Positions 17,898 through 26,907 of a DNA stretch of 43,071 bases are shown in pieces. A program made the translations under genes and the position numbers. Numbering within the stretch: the stretch's first letter is position 1; each line of letters opens with the position of its first letter. Origin of the DNA: Rhizobium freirei PRF 81 (GTDB taxonomy: Bacteria > Pseudomonadota > Alphaproteobacteria > Rhizobiales > Rhizobiaceae); assembly GCF_000359745.1 (NCBI RefSeq), contig NZ_AQHN01000020.1:1-43071 (forward strand), in the 5' to 3' direction. The notes beneath the pieces were generated by a model that ran no database searches, was not told where the DNA came from, and saw only the letters and a program-made list of their open reading frames with translations.

Positions 17898-20800
17898 TCA
17901 CTCGATCACGAACCGGAGCTTGGTGGCGTCCTTGCCCTTGCCACGCTCACTGATGAGCGCGTCAAATCTTTTGCGGAGTTCATCTGGCGTTGCAGGCGAG
18001 CCGCCTTGCAATAACGCTTGGCGCAGTTCGTCGGCCTTGACGGTAATCTTCTCCAATCCGGACAGGGCTTCCTGCACGGCGTTGGCAAACTCGACGGTGA
18101 CAGGCTCCGGCAATTTGCGCGAGGTGAGGAAGGCGTCGATTAGCGCCTTCGACGCGGCCGGCAATAGGCCGAGGCTATCCTGTGTGAAGGGATCTTCCAG
18201 ATTCTCCAATAGAGTCTGCTGCCAGTTGGCCTGCAACTGATCCAGATCGTCGTCTAGCTTGCTCAGGCGATTGGCGGCGGGCAGTAGTTCCAGTTGCTCG
18301 GCGGACGGTCGGAACTGGCAGTGGGGGCATACCGGCGTTCGGAGCAGGGTCGGCTCGTCCAATGCGGAGCAGCTTTTCAGGCCGTTGAGCGCCTCCTCAA
18401 AGGCAGTAAGTTGGCTTGTGGGCATCAGGGAGACGCCGGCCAGCACGCGCAACGACAACAAACGATCGTCTCGACGTAGAGCGTTTCGAGTCTTCTCTTC
18501 GGCGACACCAAGCCGCGCCTTGCTGTGGCTGGCAATATAGGCGGCGATATAATCCCTCTTTAGCCGGGCGAGGGTCTGGCGGCCTTCACTGAGTGCGCTG
18601 ACGGCCTGTTCCGCCGTGCGGTCTTCAGCCAGTTTCTCGAACAGAGCTTTGCGCGCTGTCTCGGCCTGCTTCACCCAGTCGTGGCCAGGCTGCAAGATCA
18701 TCTCCGCCTGCGACAAGTAGGACGCGGTGCTCCCCAATTCGCCAACCAGATCCAATAAGCGCTCAACACCGATGAGAACGTCCAGATTCTTCTTCTGGCT
18801 GTCGATGTCTTCCTGCGTGACACGCAGGTTTTTGAGCTTGCCGACGGTGTTGTATGGCGACAGTGCCTCGGTGAACTTCTTGAGCGAGTCGAGCCGGGCA
18901 TACCAATCCTTGGTCTCTTCTTCGCGCAGCAGGTTCTGACCCCAGAAGCCAAGTTTTCCCTGCTGGAGATCGGAGCCAGCCTTGAGCACACGCGGCACTA
19001 ATGCGCTGATCTTTTCCTGCAAAGCGACGACAGGTTCGGTGTCGCCCTGGCTGGCCTTTTGCGCCAGACCCGACGGCAGGTCGAGCAACTCGAACAACGC
19101 GCGCAGCACTGCGAGATTGATTTCCCTGGGAGCCTCGATGTGCTTGAATTGCTTGAGTTCGTCGAGCGAGCGTTCAGCCAGCAAAGCGAGCTTGCCCGAG
19201 TCGATCTTGTCGCCAGTGATCGAGAGCACGATGTCGCCGGAATAGACCAGGACACCCAACACAACGACCAGCAGATCGGGCTCGAGCCGGTGTTTGGCCG
19301 GGGAGAAGTACTCAACGTCGGTTGCGCCGGTGATGAGTTCGTTGCGGTTGAGCACTTGCCCATGACCCTTGGCCTTGAGGCGATTCAACACTTCTTGAGC
19401 GTAGCGAGAACCGGCGGGGTCGATGCGTTCGCCATCAAGCACTTGGAGCGCATCCAGCACGGCGGTGGCATCCTTCGTGCGAGCACCGCCCGCCAGCGCG
19501 CGCAGTGTGGCGCTGATGAGGGACTTACGGTTTGCCTCGGTGACGAGCACCGGAAATTTGGGATACTCGGGCGCTATGTCGGCGAAATGCTGGGATAAGA
19601 CCAGGCCCGAGACGATGTTCACGATGTCGCGAAAGTTTATCCTTTCCTCCGGCCCCAATCGCGCGCGGTCGCGTAGCGACACGCCCTTAGCCCAGTCTTG
19701 CAACGTCTTGGCTTTACCCTGGTAGGTGACCTCAAACGCGGTCAACTGCTTTTCTTGCAGCCACTTGCTCATGGCGCGCAGCGCATCTTGCGCCTTGGAC
19801 TGATAGACGGCCTTCGCGCCGCCGCTGGCGGTGGATGCTAGATCCAGCGAGGCAGCATATTGGGACAGATGGCGCCTGTAGTCCTCATCCGGCGATTTCA
19901 ACCGGAAAAACACTTCGTCCGGCTGCTGCGAGTCGGTGAAGCGCGGTTTGTCGAAAGGCTGGATGAAGTAGATGTAGAAGTCGCGCTCGGGCTGCGCGGT
20001 GGGGCGATCGTTTGGCGCTCCGAAGAACAGATAGCCTAAGCGCTCGACGCGACGCTCCTGCCACTCGATCTGATATTGCCAGATTTGGAAACCTGGATAA
20101 CGGAGATCGTCGCTGCATTCCATCAGTGCCTTGACGGCGCTATAATAGGCCCGGTCGAGGGCGTCGTCGGACAGGGCTTCGGCACGCTTTTCGATCTGGG
20201 CGTCGTAGTCGATGTCCTTTTTCAGATCGAGGTAGTATTGCTCTGTGTCGGCGGCCTTGGAAATGAACTGGCCGTTGACGGTCTTCAGCACCTCACGCAT
20301 CACGGTCTGAACCATCGATAGCAGGTTCTCGGCGGGCTCGCCTGGCATGTCTCCGACGCCGGGCTGGAACAGGCACAGGGAGTCGCGTAGCTCCGCGGCG
20401 GTTGGGCCGATCGGAACGTGAATGTCGCCGCCAGTGGTCAGGCGGTGCACAGCCAGACCACTAATGACGCGCAGCGCCATCGGCTTGTAGGCTGGCCGCG
20501 TAAATGCCTGCTGGATGCGAGATTCCAGCACTTCGGAAACGCGCAGCACCTCTTTGATGTTGGGATCGGCACGCAACACCTGATTGCTCTTGACCGTGTT
20601 CCAGAAGCTCTCATAGGCGATCAGTTGTGGCCTGTCGGTGGGCACGTCCTGATCGAGAATGGCTTGCATCGCTGCTTCGATGGTCTTGAGCGCACCGCGC
20701 TTTTCGGTGAATTGAATTTGCTCGAAGGTCTTGAGGTAATCCGGGTGGACCGGGAACAGCCGGACATATTCGTCCATGCGCTCGTTCATAGACCCATAGA

Positions 20801-21638
20801 ATTTGGCGAAGGGCTTTAGGTATTCGCGGATTTTGTTTTGCTGGTCGGCTGACTTCTTGAGCAGGCGCGCGGAAACCACGAAGCTCACGTCCTGACGGTC
20901 GATCAGGATTTGCGTGAATCGTTCGTTGACGCGGCGGATGCTGTCGGCAACATGCTGGAAGCGGCCGCTATCGAAAATGGCTTCCTGCACGCCCGCGACG
21001 AAGCGGAATTTCAGATGCTTGGCGACCTCACCGATCTGACGCAGGATGGCTAAGTCGAGCACCAGCTCGTGATCACGGCGCGATTGCAGGTATTCGAGGA
21101 ACTCGTCCACCACGAGCAGAAGTCCCTGGTTCGGGAACTTCTCGCCGAACGCGGCCATCATCTCCTCGAAGGAGTCCTTGTTGTTCAGTTCCTGGTCGGC
21201 GCTCGGGAAGGTGAAATCGACGCCGAGCTTCTTGAGGAAGCGTTCGATCTGCTGAGTGATAATCTGGCGCAACGGCATTTCAAGGCCACCGACTTCAATG
21301 CGCAGCACCTTAAAGCGCCCCGCGATGGGCGCGACCGCATCCATCACTTTGGGATGTCGGATCATCGACGCGTAGGCTGCGTCTTCGGCCACCAATGATA
21401 GGACCGACATCAGGTGCGATTTACCGGTGCCGTAGTTGCCGACGATGAGCACGCCCTTATGATCGACAGATTCGTCGAGGCCGAGCTGCGGCACCATCAG
21501 CTTGGCGATCCGTTCGGCCATGTCATCGGAGATGACAAAGGTCGAAACGAGCTTCTTGGCTTCGTTGGGACGGTCTGCGTCTAACAGTTGAACCACCGAC
21601 TCGATCTGCTCGAACTGAATTAGATCTTTGTACTTCAT
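17898..21638 (-). CDS. brxC: BREX ATPase BrxC (PglY-like)
   Basis: The protein has 1246 aa, the usual size of the large BREX ATPase. Walker A is GNYGTGKS (residues 67-74) and Walker B LLLVVDEF with Asp178-Glu179, followed by an AAA-type region with a clear sensor-like stretch. The rest is long, helical and charged, with a CPHC zinc-like pair near residue 1120. BrxC/PglY is the central ATPase in BREX types and is required for phage exclusion. A small ATPase gene (brxF) lies 21 bp upstream and the AlbA_2 gene starts 4 bp downstream. The ATG at 21638 begins the conserved MKYKDLIQFE. The reading frame is intact. Confidence 0.87.
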   Translation of the reverse strand: MKYKDLIQFEQIESVVQLLDADRPNEAKKLVSTFVISDDMAERIAKLMVPQLGLDESVDHKGVLIVGNYGTGKSHLMSVLSLVAEDAAYASMIRHPKVMDAVAPIAGRFKVLRIEVGGLEMPLRQIITQQIERFLKKLGVDFTFPSADQELNNKDSFEEMMAAFGEKFPNQGLLLVVDEFLEYLQSRRDHELVLDLAILRQIGEVAKHLKFRFVAGVQEAIFDSGRFQHVADSIRRVNERFTQILIDRQDVSFVVSARLLKKSADQQNKIREYLKPFAKFYGSMNERMDEYVRLFPVHPDYLKTFEQIQFTEKRGALKTIEAAMQAILDQDVPTDRPQLIAYESFWNTVKSNQVLRADPNIKEVLRVSEVLESRIQQAFTRPAYKPMALRVISGLAVHRLTTGGDIHVPIGPTAAELRDSLCLFQPGVGDMPGEPAENLLSMVQTVMREVLKTVNGQFISKAADTEQYYLDLKKDIDYDAQIEKRAEALSDDALDRAYYSAVKALMECSDDLRYPGFQIWQYQIEWQERRVERLGYLFFGAPNDRPTAQPERDFYIYFIQPFDKPRFTDSQQPDEVFFRLKSPDEDYRRHLSQYAASLDLASTASGGAKAVYQSKAQDALRAMSKWLQEKQLTAFEVTYQGKAKTLQDWAKGVSLRDRARLGPEERINFRDIVNIVSGLVLSQHFADIAPEYPKFPVLVTEANRKSLISATLRALAGGARTKDATAVLDALQVLDGERIDPAGSRYAQEVLNRLKAKGHGQVLNRNELITGATDVEYFSPAKHRLEPDLLVVVLGVLVYSGDIVLSITGDKIDSGKLALLAERSLDELKQFKHIEAPREINLAVLRALFELLDLPSGLAQKASQGDTEPVVALQEKISALVPRVLKAGSDLQQGKLGFWGQNLLREEETKDWYARLDSLKKFTEALSPYNTVGKLKNLRVTQEDIDSQKKNLDVLIGVERLLDLVGELGSTASYLSQAEMILQPGHDWVKQAETARKALFEKLAEDRTAEQAVSALSEGRQTLARLKRDYIAAYIASHSKARLGVAEEKTRNALRRDDRLLSLRVLAGVSLMPTSQLTAFEEALNGLKSCSALDEPTLLRTPVCPHCQFRPSAEQLELLPAANRLSKLDDDLDQLQANWQQTLLENLEDPFTQDSLGLLPAASKALIDAFLTSRKLPEPVTVEFANAVQEALSGLEKITVKADELRQALLQGGSPATPDELRKRFDALISERGKGKDATKLRFVIE

Positions 21639-21659
21639 ATTCTTGACCTTACAGTCCCC

Positions 21660-22154
21660 TTATTGCCGTTGCGCCGTTTCAAAGACGACGACGCCGTCGC
21701 GGCTGTAGTCGCGGTGCTCCGGATGTCCCATACCGGCGTAAGTCAGCCGGTCGTTGCGTACTTCACCTGGCCAAACCGCGATGACCCGACGTGAGTGTGC
21801 CAGCAATTTGATGACGTTGAGTGGATTGACCTTCAGGCTCGGCTCAAAGAGCACTTCGAGGTTGTCGAGCAACAGCGGAGCGTCATTGCCCACGCCATCG
21901 GTAATTTCGCGGAGCAGTTCGTTCGTCGAGAAACCGCGATCTGAGACGGGCGTGACCGCCAAGCGGCGTCCCAGCGTCGCGCCGACATTGAGAGCCTCAC
22001 CGTTCAACCGTTGCGCCAAAGCGCGCAGAAGGCGCGTTTTGCCGCTACCGGCGAGCATGATCAGCTTGCTCTGGAGGGCATTGATTTCTTCAGTGAGCCG
22101 TTCAAGCGCAGGGAGGTCGGCGACGTCAGACGGAAATGCGAACTCATGGGTCAT
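21660..22154 (-). CDS. brxF: BREX type 3 small P-loop protein BrxF
   Basis: The protein has 164 aa from ATG 22154, which lies in an ATGA overlap with the stop of the upstream HTH gene and has GAGGGGAAG just upstream; the longer frame to 22214 is not preferred. LAGSGKT (residues 34-40) is a shortened Walker A and APLLLDNLEVLF (Asp97) a Walker B. This size and pattern fit BrxF, the small P-loop protein that marks BREX type 3 and lies directly before brxC. Its role beyond being required for the type 3 gene set is not known. Confidence 0.82.
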   Translation of the reverse strand: MTHEFAFPSDVADLPALERLTEEINALQSKLIMLAGSGKTRLLRALAQRLNGEALNVGATLGRRLAVTPVSDRGFSTNELLREITDGVGNDAPLLLDNLEVLFEPSLKVNPLNVIKLLAHSRRVIAVWPGEVRNDRLTYAGMGHPEHRDYSRDGVVVFETAQRQ

Positions 22155-22369
22155 GCCTTCCCCTCGTCTGGCTTTGGTTTTCCTTCTTGCATGCCAATGC
22201 GAGCGGCTATCCACCGATCCAGTTCGGCGCGGTGGAAGCGCCAGGTGCCACCCAGTTTGAAGGCCGGAATCTGCCCATTTGCCGCAAGGCGGTAGACCGT
22301 ACGTCGTCCTGCCTTCAAATAAACGGCGACCTCTTCGATTGTCAGGATTTCATCGGACTGTTCGATCAT
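22151..22369 (-). CDS. Excisionase/MerR-type helix-turn-helix protein leading the BREX operon
   Basis: The protein has 72 aa from ATG 22369. The segment LTIEEVAVYLKAGRRTVYRL followed by IPAFKLGGTWRFHRAELDRWI is the HTH_17 excisionase-family fold. The ATG at 22369 gives a normal start just before the domain; a TTG at 22426 would add 19 unconserved-looking residues. The gene overlaps brxF by 4 bp, so it is the first gene of the operon. Such proteins bind DNA and often act as regulators or recombination directionality factors. A role as operon regulator, comparable to the unrelated BrxR in other BREX operons, is inference. Confidence 0.8.
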   Translation of the reverse strand: MIEQSDEILTIEEVAVYLKAGRRTVYRLAANGQIPAFKLGGTWRFHRAELDRWIAARIGMQEGKPKPDEGKA

Positions 22370-22472
22370 ATGGTGGTCGCAACGATAGTGGTTCAGTTGA
22401 ACTCTTTTGGCATGAATTGGCAACAATCGGCAAGCTGGCAGCTCTCGGAATTACGCAAGCGTTCGCACCGTG
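22370..22472 (-). promoter_or_regulatory. Likely BREX operon promoter region
   Basis: This 103-bp gap between the DUF1612 gene stop and the HTH gene must hold the BREX promoter if the operon is independently transcribed. It contains the 11-bp palindrome AGCTGGCAGCT (22433-22443) and GTTCAGTTGAAC (22391-22402, 5-bp arms), candidate operators. No convincing -35/-10 pair was found, and read-through from the DUF1612 gene, which is on the same strand, is also possible. Confidence 0.35.
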
Positions 22473-23612
22473 TTATACGATCCCCCACGCCCGAAACCTC
22501 CCCCTCCCCGTCATCTCCCTTAGACCCAGCTCCGTCACGATCCGCCTCGCCGCTTGCGGCGTCACATCGAGCGTCTTGGCCACCATCCCGGCCGACACCA
22601 ATGGCTTCGCCATCACCAGCTCGACGAGTTTCGGCAGTTTTGACGATGTCCGCCGCCCTTCGAGCTTCCGCTCCATGAGCGTACGCGCCAAAACCAGCCG
22701 GTCATGTTCTTTCATGCCGATCTCGGCGGTCGCCAAAAGACCTTGGGCGATGGCGAGTAGCCGGGTTTCGCGGTCGCGATTGCGCCGCCGATCGACGGGG
22801 ATGGTTTTCAGGCCGATATTGATGGCGGCGAGATGGGCGCTGGTGGTGATGCCTGCGTCCCGAAGGATCGCGGCGGCAAACAGCCGGCCGAGCCAGGGCG
22901 CGTGCTGCAGCACGGACAGTTCATTCCAGGCATCGAGGGCGATGATCGCCCGAAACACCGCCGGCAGGTTTTCGGACTGGCGCAGCACGCCGCGCCATTC
23001 GTCGAGCCGGGCATCCTCGTCCCAGTCGAGATCATAGATCATTGGGTCCTTCTTGGCCGCGGCGCGGCCTCCGGCCCCGCCAGGCCGTGTTGCGTTCTCG
23101 ATCGCGGCCGACGATCGGGCCAGCGTTGCATCAATGGCAGCGAGGTCGACCCCGGGGAGTTTTTCTATGTCATCGACACCCTGCCCCTCCCCTTCCCGCC
23201 CGATAGGGACCGCGGGGCGAATGGCGCCGGCAGTCCGTGCCTCGTCTGCGCCGGGCGACGTGAATTCCGACGTCTGGCGGAGCGTCCGCAAACCTTCGGC
23301 AGACAACGCCCAGTCTGCCGACTGGCCGGCGATGCGCCGACGGGTGCGCAACACGTCGCGGGCGATGGTCAGCTCATGGGTCGGGGTGCGGATGTCGCGG
23401 GTGGCGTCGTGGAGGACGAGGTCTTCGAGATGGACGAGTTCGCCGTCGATCCACAGCGAGGCGCAGGCGTCGGCGAAGTTCTGGCGCTCGAGAAAACCGG
23501 CGCCGACCGGCGAGCGGGCAATACGCTCGTCGAGACGGGTCAGAGCGATGCCGGCATCGAAAGCCGGCCGCATCAAGTCACTCATGCTGATTTTCAAAAG
23601 ATCGTAAGCCAT
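22473..23612 (-). CDS. DUF1612 / RHE_PE00001-family protein with C-terminal HTH
   Basis: The protein has 379 aa. The N-terminal region ([24 protein letters not shown] and the [11 protein letters not shown] helix) matches the DUF1612 family, and the C-terminus ([22 protein letters not shown]) is a winged-helix DNA-binding segment. The family is known mainly from rhizobial plasmids and islands; its function is unknown, though it looks like a DNA-binding protein related in architecture to Fic/DUF4172-type regulators. The ATG at 23612 is used; a second ATG at 23585 is possible. It is encoded on the same strand as, and 103 bp upstream of, the BREX HTH gene. Confidence 0.8.
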   Translation of the reverse strand: MAYDLLKISMSDLMRPAFDAGIALTRLDERIARSPVGAGFLERQNFADACASLWIDGELVHLEDLVLHDATRDIRTPTHELTIARDVLRTRRRIAGQSADWALSAEGLRTLRQTSEFTSPGADEARTAGAIRPAVPIGREGEGQGVDDIEKLPGVDLAAIDATLARSSAAIENATRPGGAGGRAAAKKDPMIYDLDWDEDARLDEWRGVLRQSENLPAVFRAIIALDAWNELSVLQHAPWLGRLFAAAILRDAGITTSAHLAAINIGLKTIPVDRRRNRDRETRLLAIAQGLLATAEIGMKEHDRLVLARTLMERKLEGRRTSSKLPKLVELVMAKPLVSAGMVAKTLDVTPQAARRIVTELGLREMTGRGRFRAWGIV

Positions 23613-23623
23613 TGATTTTATGG

Positions 23624-23642
23624 TAAACGATTTGCTAAACGA
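23624..23642. promoter_or_regulatory. Direct repeats TAAACGA upstream of the DUF1612 gene
   Basis: TAAACGA occurs at 23624-23630 and again at 23636-23642, 12 bp apart and 12-30 bp upstream of the DUF1612 start. The position and near-helical phasing suggest a protein-binding site, perhaps for autoregulation. The evidence is weak. Confidence 0.3.
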
Positions 23643-23700
23643 ATGCTATCTCGAAGTTATTATTCCTCACTCCTGATGATGCCCTAGGCCACGCCTAACC

Positions 23701-23748
23701 ATCGATAATATTCATGTATCGATAGTGATGAGTACAACGATCTTGTAC
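23701..23748. promoter_or_regulatory. Inverted repeats upstream of the phd/PIN toxin-antitoxin operon
   Basis: ATCGATA (23701-23707) and TATCGAT (23717-23723) form one inverted repeat. GTACAA (23732-23737) and TTGTAC (23743-23748) form a second with a 5-bp centre. The second lies about 50 bp before the antitoxin start. Phd-type antitoxins bind such palindromes to repress their own operon, so the second repeat is the better operator candidate. The assignment is inferred from location and symmetry. Confidence 0.45.
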
Positions 23749-23800
23749 GATCAAAAAAGCCGTGATAGGCTGCGCTCTCCGGAAGCGGCAGAGGATGGTC

Positions 23801-24091
23801 ATGCCCCAGATCAGCTATAAGATCAGCGAGGCCCGTAAGAACTTCGCCGAGGTCCTCGAGCGCGCCAATCACGGCGAGGAAATTATTATCATGCGCGGCA
23901 ATGAAGTCTATGCCCGCATCGGCCCCGCAGACGGCGGCAAACGACCGTTTGGCCTGCTGCGCCAGCGCAATCTGCCTGATGATCTGTTCGATGATGTCGA
24001 TTCCAAGCAGGCGGCCATCGATGCCGGCGACTTCAACGACGATACAGGCATCTGGCAGGGCGGGCCTGAGGCCGGCGACAAGCCGGCATGA
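23801..24091 (+). CDS. Phd/YefM-family type II antitoxin
   Basis: The protein has 96 aa from ATG 23801 (GAGG about 7 bp upstream; the frame can be extended to 23762 without support). The N-terminus ISYKISEARKNFAEVLERA followed by EEIIIMRGNEVYARI is the classic Phd/YefM DNA-binding fold. The C-terminal part, rich in Asp and Gly, would wrap the toxin. It overlaps the downstream PIN toxin gene by 4 bp (ATGA), the usual toxin-antitoxin arrangement. It neutralises that toxin and probably represses the operon. Confidence 0.88.
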   Translation: MPQISYKISEARKNFAEVLERANHGEEIIIMRGNEVYARIGPADGGKRPFGLLRQRNLPDDLFDDVDSKQAAIDAGDFNDDTGIWQGGPEAGDKPA

Positions 24092-24465
24092 AGATCCTGC
24101 TCGACAGCCATGCCGTCTACTGGTGGACAATCGGCAGCGACCGGCTTTCGGCGGCTGCGCGATCGCTGATCGAGGACAAGGCCAACACCATCCTCGTCAG
24201 CGCCGTGTCCTTTTACGAGCTCGACAACAAGATGCGGCTGAAGAAACTCGATCTCAAGCCGCAGGAACTGCGCGCCGCCGTCACCGCCAGTGGCCTGCAG
24301 ACGCTGGCCATCAACGATGTGCACGCCGAGTTGGCGGCCGCCTTCGATTGGGAGCATCGCGATCCGTGGGACCGCATCCTCGCCGCCCAGGCCCGGCTCG
24401 AGCATTGCACCTTTGTCTCGACGGATGTGGTATTCGATGCCGTGTTGCACGAGCGGGTTTGGTGA
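24088..24465 (+). CDS. PIN-domain toxin (VapC-like RNase)
   Basis: The protein has 125 aa. The PIN acidic residues are present: Asp6 in LLDSHAV, Glu44 in SFYELDNK, Asp92/Asp95 in RDPWDRILAAQA and Asp113 in STDVVFD. PIN toxins use Mg2+ to cut tRNA or rRNA and block translation. The DSHAxxWW start and DPWDRxLxAQA core are typical for PIN toxins that pair with Phd-type antitoxins, which is the partner upstream. It looks intact. Confidence 0.9.
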   Translation: MKILLDSHAVYWWTIGSDRLSAAARSLIEDKANTILVSAVSFYELDNKMRLKKLDLKPQELRAAVTASGLQTLAINDVHAELAAAFDWEHRDPWDRILAAQARLEHCTFVSTDVVFDAVLHERVW

Positions 24466-24477
24466 AAGGCGTCCGCA

Positions 24478-24726
24478 ATGAAGATTTTCGTTGAAATCGC
24501 CGAGGCCGCGGAGCGGCTAGAAGAAATGCTCGAACTTGCCGTGCGTCATGATGAGATCCTGATCTGCCGCGAGGGGTGGCCCGTGGCGGCTCTGACGCCG
24601 ATTGTCGCCGGGAAAGGGACGATGAACGAATTTCTGCGGCTGGCTGCCGAGGGGCGTGCCAATGTCCCCTCTGATGCAACCTCGAACCACGGCGATCTCT
24701 ATGACGAACACGGCCTGCCGAAATGA
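24478..24726 (+). CDS. Orphan Phd-like antitoxin
   Basis: The protein has 82 aa. The segment RLEEMLELAVRHDEILICREGWPVAALTPI matches the second half of the Phd/prevent-host-death fold, and the acidic C-terminus resembles a toxin-binding tail. It begins 12 bp after the PIN toxin stop, but no second toxin follows: the next gene encodes an unrelated DUF7673-like protein. It may be a solitary antitoxin that counters a toxin elsewhere, or a remnant of a second module. Confidence 0.7.
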   Translation: MKIFVEIAEAAERLEEMLELAVRHDEILICREGWPVAALTPIVAGKGTMNEFLRLAAEGRANVPSDATSNHGDLYDEHGLPK

Positions 24727-24780
24727 GTGTCGTCGATCGCCGCGCTCAGGAACCCGACATGATCAAGGGAGTGGATGTTT

Positions 24781-25065
24781 ATGGATGATCGTGTGAGATT
24801 TGCGCTCGAGAAATTGCTGAACGTCGCCCATGAGGACACCGGCCAGGGACGGCGGGTGGCGAATTTCCTGCTCGCCTGGTGGAACACCGACGTGCATGGC
24901 GGTTTCGATCTCACCGATCTTGCCAATGTCGATCCCCACGTTGGCGAGGATATGGCGATCATTTTCACCTATCTCGCCCGCGAGGAGGATGTCGTCTACC
25001 CCTACGACTACCGCGGCGAAATCGAAAAGATCATCGAATGCTGGCGGCCGCAACATCATGATTGA
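24781..25065 (+). CDS. DUF7673-like small protein
   Basis: The protein has 94 aa from ATG 24781, which has AAGGGAG at a good 9-bp distance; ATG 24775 is too close to the site. LLNVAHEDTGQGRRVANFLLAWWN followed by FDLTDLANVD resembles a conserved uncharacterised family (DUF7673) common on rhizobial plasmids. The function is unknown. The stop overlaps the start of the recombinase gene by 8 bp, so the two are translationally coupled. Confidence 0.65.
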   Translation: MDDRVRFALEKLLNVAHEDTGQGRRVANFLLAWWNTDVHGGFDLTDLANVDPHVGEDMAIIFTYLAREEDVVYPYDYRGEIEKIIECWRPQHHD

Positions 25066-26239
25066 GCGGAGGCGGCACAAAAAAACTGTCGCCATCGATG
25101 ACAGTATCCTTGTTCGCGCCGAAGAACTCGACGCGCTCGACGCCATCCTGCCCTTGGCCCGGCGCGATCAGCTGGCAACATTGCTGACCGACGATGACGT
25201 CGAGACGCTCAAACATCTGGCAAACCAGGGCATGGGCGCCAACACGCTCAGGGCGCTTGCTTCCGACCTTGGCTATCTCGAGGCCTGGTGCGAGCTTTCG
25301 ATAGGCACTCCCCTGCCCTGGCCGGCGCCCGAGGCGCTGCTGCTGAAATTCGTTGCCCACCATCTCTGGGATCCGGTCGCGCGCACCGAAAATCCGGACC
25401 ACGGTATACCAGCAGAGGTCGAGATGGGATTGCGCCGACAGGGCCTGCTACGCGTCGATGGCCCGCATGCACCCGACACGGTGCGCCGGCGGCTGACCTC
25501 CTGGTCGATCCTGACGCGCTGGCGCGGCCTGACCGGAGCATTTTCGGCGCCGTCCTTAAAATCCGCTCTCCGGCTCGCCGTAAGTGCAAGCGCACGTCCG
25601 AGACAGCGCAAGAGCAAAAGGGCGATCACTGGCGATATCCTGACAAAGTTGCTGGCCACCTGTGCCGGCGATCGGCTCGTTGATCTCCGCGATCGCGCTC
25701 TGCTGCTCACCGCCTTTGCCTCCGGCGGCCGCCGACGCTCCGAAGTCGCCGGCCTCCGGGTCGAGGATCTGGTCGACGAGGAGCCGGTACATACCGATCC
25801 GAAAAATGCCGCCTCCCCGCTTCTCCCCTGCTTGACCATCCATCTTGGCCGCACCAAAACCACGACGGCCGAGGACCGGGCGCATGCCGTTTTGATCGGC
25901 CGACCCGTCGCTGCGTTGAAGCAATGGCTGGCGGCGGCCAAGATCGATACCGGACCGGTGTTCCGGCGTATCGACCAATGGGGCAATATCGACCTGCTGG
26001 CTTTGACGCCGCAATCGGTCAATCTGATCCTGAAGGCCCGGTGTAAACAGGCGGGGCTCAATCCCGAGGCATTTTCGGCGCATGGGCTGCGCTCCGGCTA
26101 TTTGACGGAAGCCGCCAACCGCGGCATCCCCCTGCCGGAGGCGATGCAGCAATCCCTGCATAAATCGATCACGCAGGCCGCCAGCTACTACAACAATGCC
26201 GAGCGGAAGAATGGGCGCGCCGCGCGGTTAGTTGTGTAA
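25058..26239 (+). CDS. Tyrosine recombinase / integrase
   Basis: The protein has 393 aa. The catalytic set is complete: Arg in GGRRRSEVAGL (225-227), Lys267 in GRTKTTT, His342-x-x-Arg345 in SAHGLRSGY, His368 in SLHKSI and Tyr377/378 in ASYYNN. The first ~180 residues form the core-binding domain. Tyrosine recombinases cut and rejoin DNA at specific sites and mobilise islands or resolve plasmids. The ATG at 25058 lies in the overlap with the upstream gene; a longer frame to 24830 is a shadow of that gene. A decayed second copy lies at 30460-30942. No tRNA or att repeat was found beside it. Confidence 0.9.
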   Translation: MIERRRHKKTVAIDDSILVRAEELDALDAILPLARRDQLATLLTDDDVETLKHLANQGMGANTLRALASDLGYLEAWCELSIGTPLPWPAPEALLLKFVAHHLWDPVARTENPDHGIPAEVEMGLRRQGLLRVDGPHAPDTVRRRLTSWSILTRWRGLTGAFSAPSLKSALRLAVSASARPRQRKSKRAITGDILTKLLATCAGDRLVDLRDRALLLTAFASGGRRRSEVAGLRVEDLVDEEPVHTDPKNAASPLLPCLTIHLGRTKTTTAEDRAHAVLIGRPVAALKQWLAAAKIDTGPVFRRIDQWGNIDLLALTPQSVNLILKARCKQAGLNPEAFSAHGLRSGYLTEAANRGIPLPEAMQQSLHKSITQAASYYNNAERKNGRAARLVV

Positions 26240-26336
26240 CAGCCGTTGGCGACATCGACGATGATCGGGCCTGCGTGTGATACCGCCATCCACTGGGCAG
26301 AAGTGGCGCCGAAGCGAGAAAAGCCTGTCTGCAAAG

Positions 26337-26357
26337 CCTTCCGATCCCTTCGGAAGG
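26337..26357 (+). terminator. Hairpin downstream of the recombinase gene
   Basis: CCTTCCGA (26337-26344) and TCGGAAGG (26350-26357) are perfect 8-bp arms with a 5-bp loop about 100 bp after the recombinase stop. No T-run follows, so it may be a weak terminator or a binding site. The rest of 26240-26493 shows no gene. Confidence 0.4.
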
Positions 26358-26493
26358 TAATGTCGAATGGGCATCACGACTATTTTTGGTTCACTGTATA
26401 ATAATGCCAAGAATGATGGCTGCGACTGCGAGATCCTAATTTTGGATTCATGGTACCAGCCTAAGAAGATCGCGCCAATCGGGAGTACTCATA

Positions 26494-26907
26494 ATGAAAA
26501 ATATCACCAAGACCTTACGCGCAATCGCCTTTTCGGCAGTCCTCGTATCAACTTCAACGGCTTGGGCATCGGGCTTCGAAAACATCATCATCTCGAACAC
26601 CAAGGATGCCGACGAGACGCAGACGACACTTCCGGCAAACAGTGCTGCCATTTATCTGTCGACGGACGTCGGAGATGACGTTGACTCAGGTTCAAAAATC
26701 ACGGTTTCGTGGGTCGCTGTCGATACCAACGGTGTAGCGCCGGCAAACTATAAGATAGACGAAGCCAGCTTTGATATCGGTTCCCTGGAAAACCATGTCG
26801 ACGCCTCTCTTGGCAAACCGAATGCAGGTTTTCCCGTCGGCAAATACCAGGCCGTCCTGTCCGTGGACGGCAAAGTTCTGAAGACCGTCGACTTTTCCAT
26901 CAAATAG
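26494..26907 (+). CDS. Small exported protein of unknown function
   Basis: The protein has 137 aa. The N-terminus has a lysine-containing start, a hydrophobic core (AIAFSAVLVSTS) and a likely Sec signal-peptidase site after AWA-S, near residue 25. The mature part is ~110 residues of mainly beta-prone sequence with a repeated style of short strands (KITVSWVAVDTN, YQAVLSVDG, KVLKTVDFS), suggesting a small beta-sandwich periplasmic protein. No homologous family was recognised. It stands alone, with no same-strand neighbour within 250 bp. Confidence 0.75.
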   Translation: MKNITKTLRAIAFSAVLVSTSTAWASGFENIIISNTKDADETQTTLPANSAAIYLSTDVGDDVDSGSKITVSWVAVDTNGVAPANYKIDEASFDIGSLENHVDASLGKPNAGFPVGKYQAVLSVDGKVLKTVDFSIK

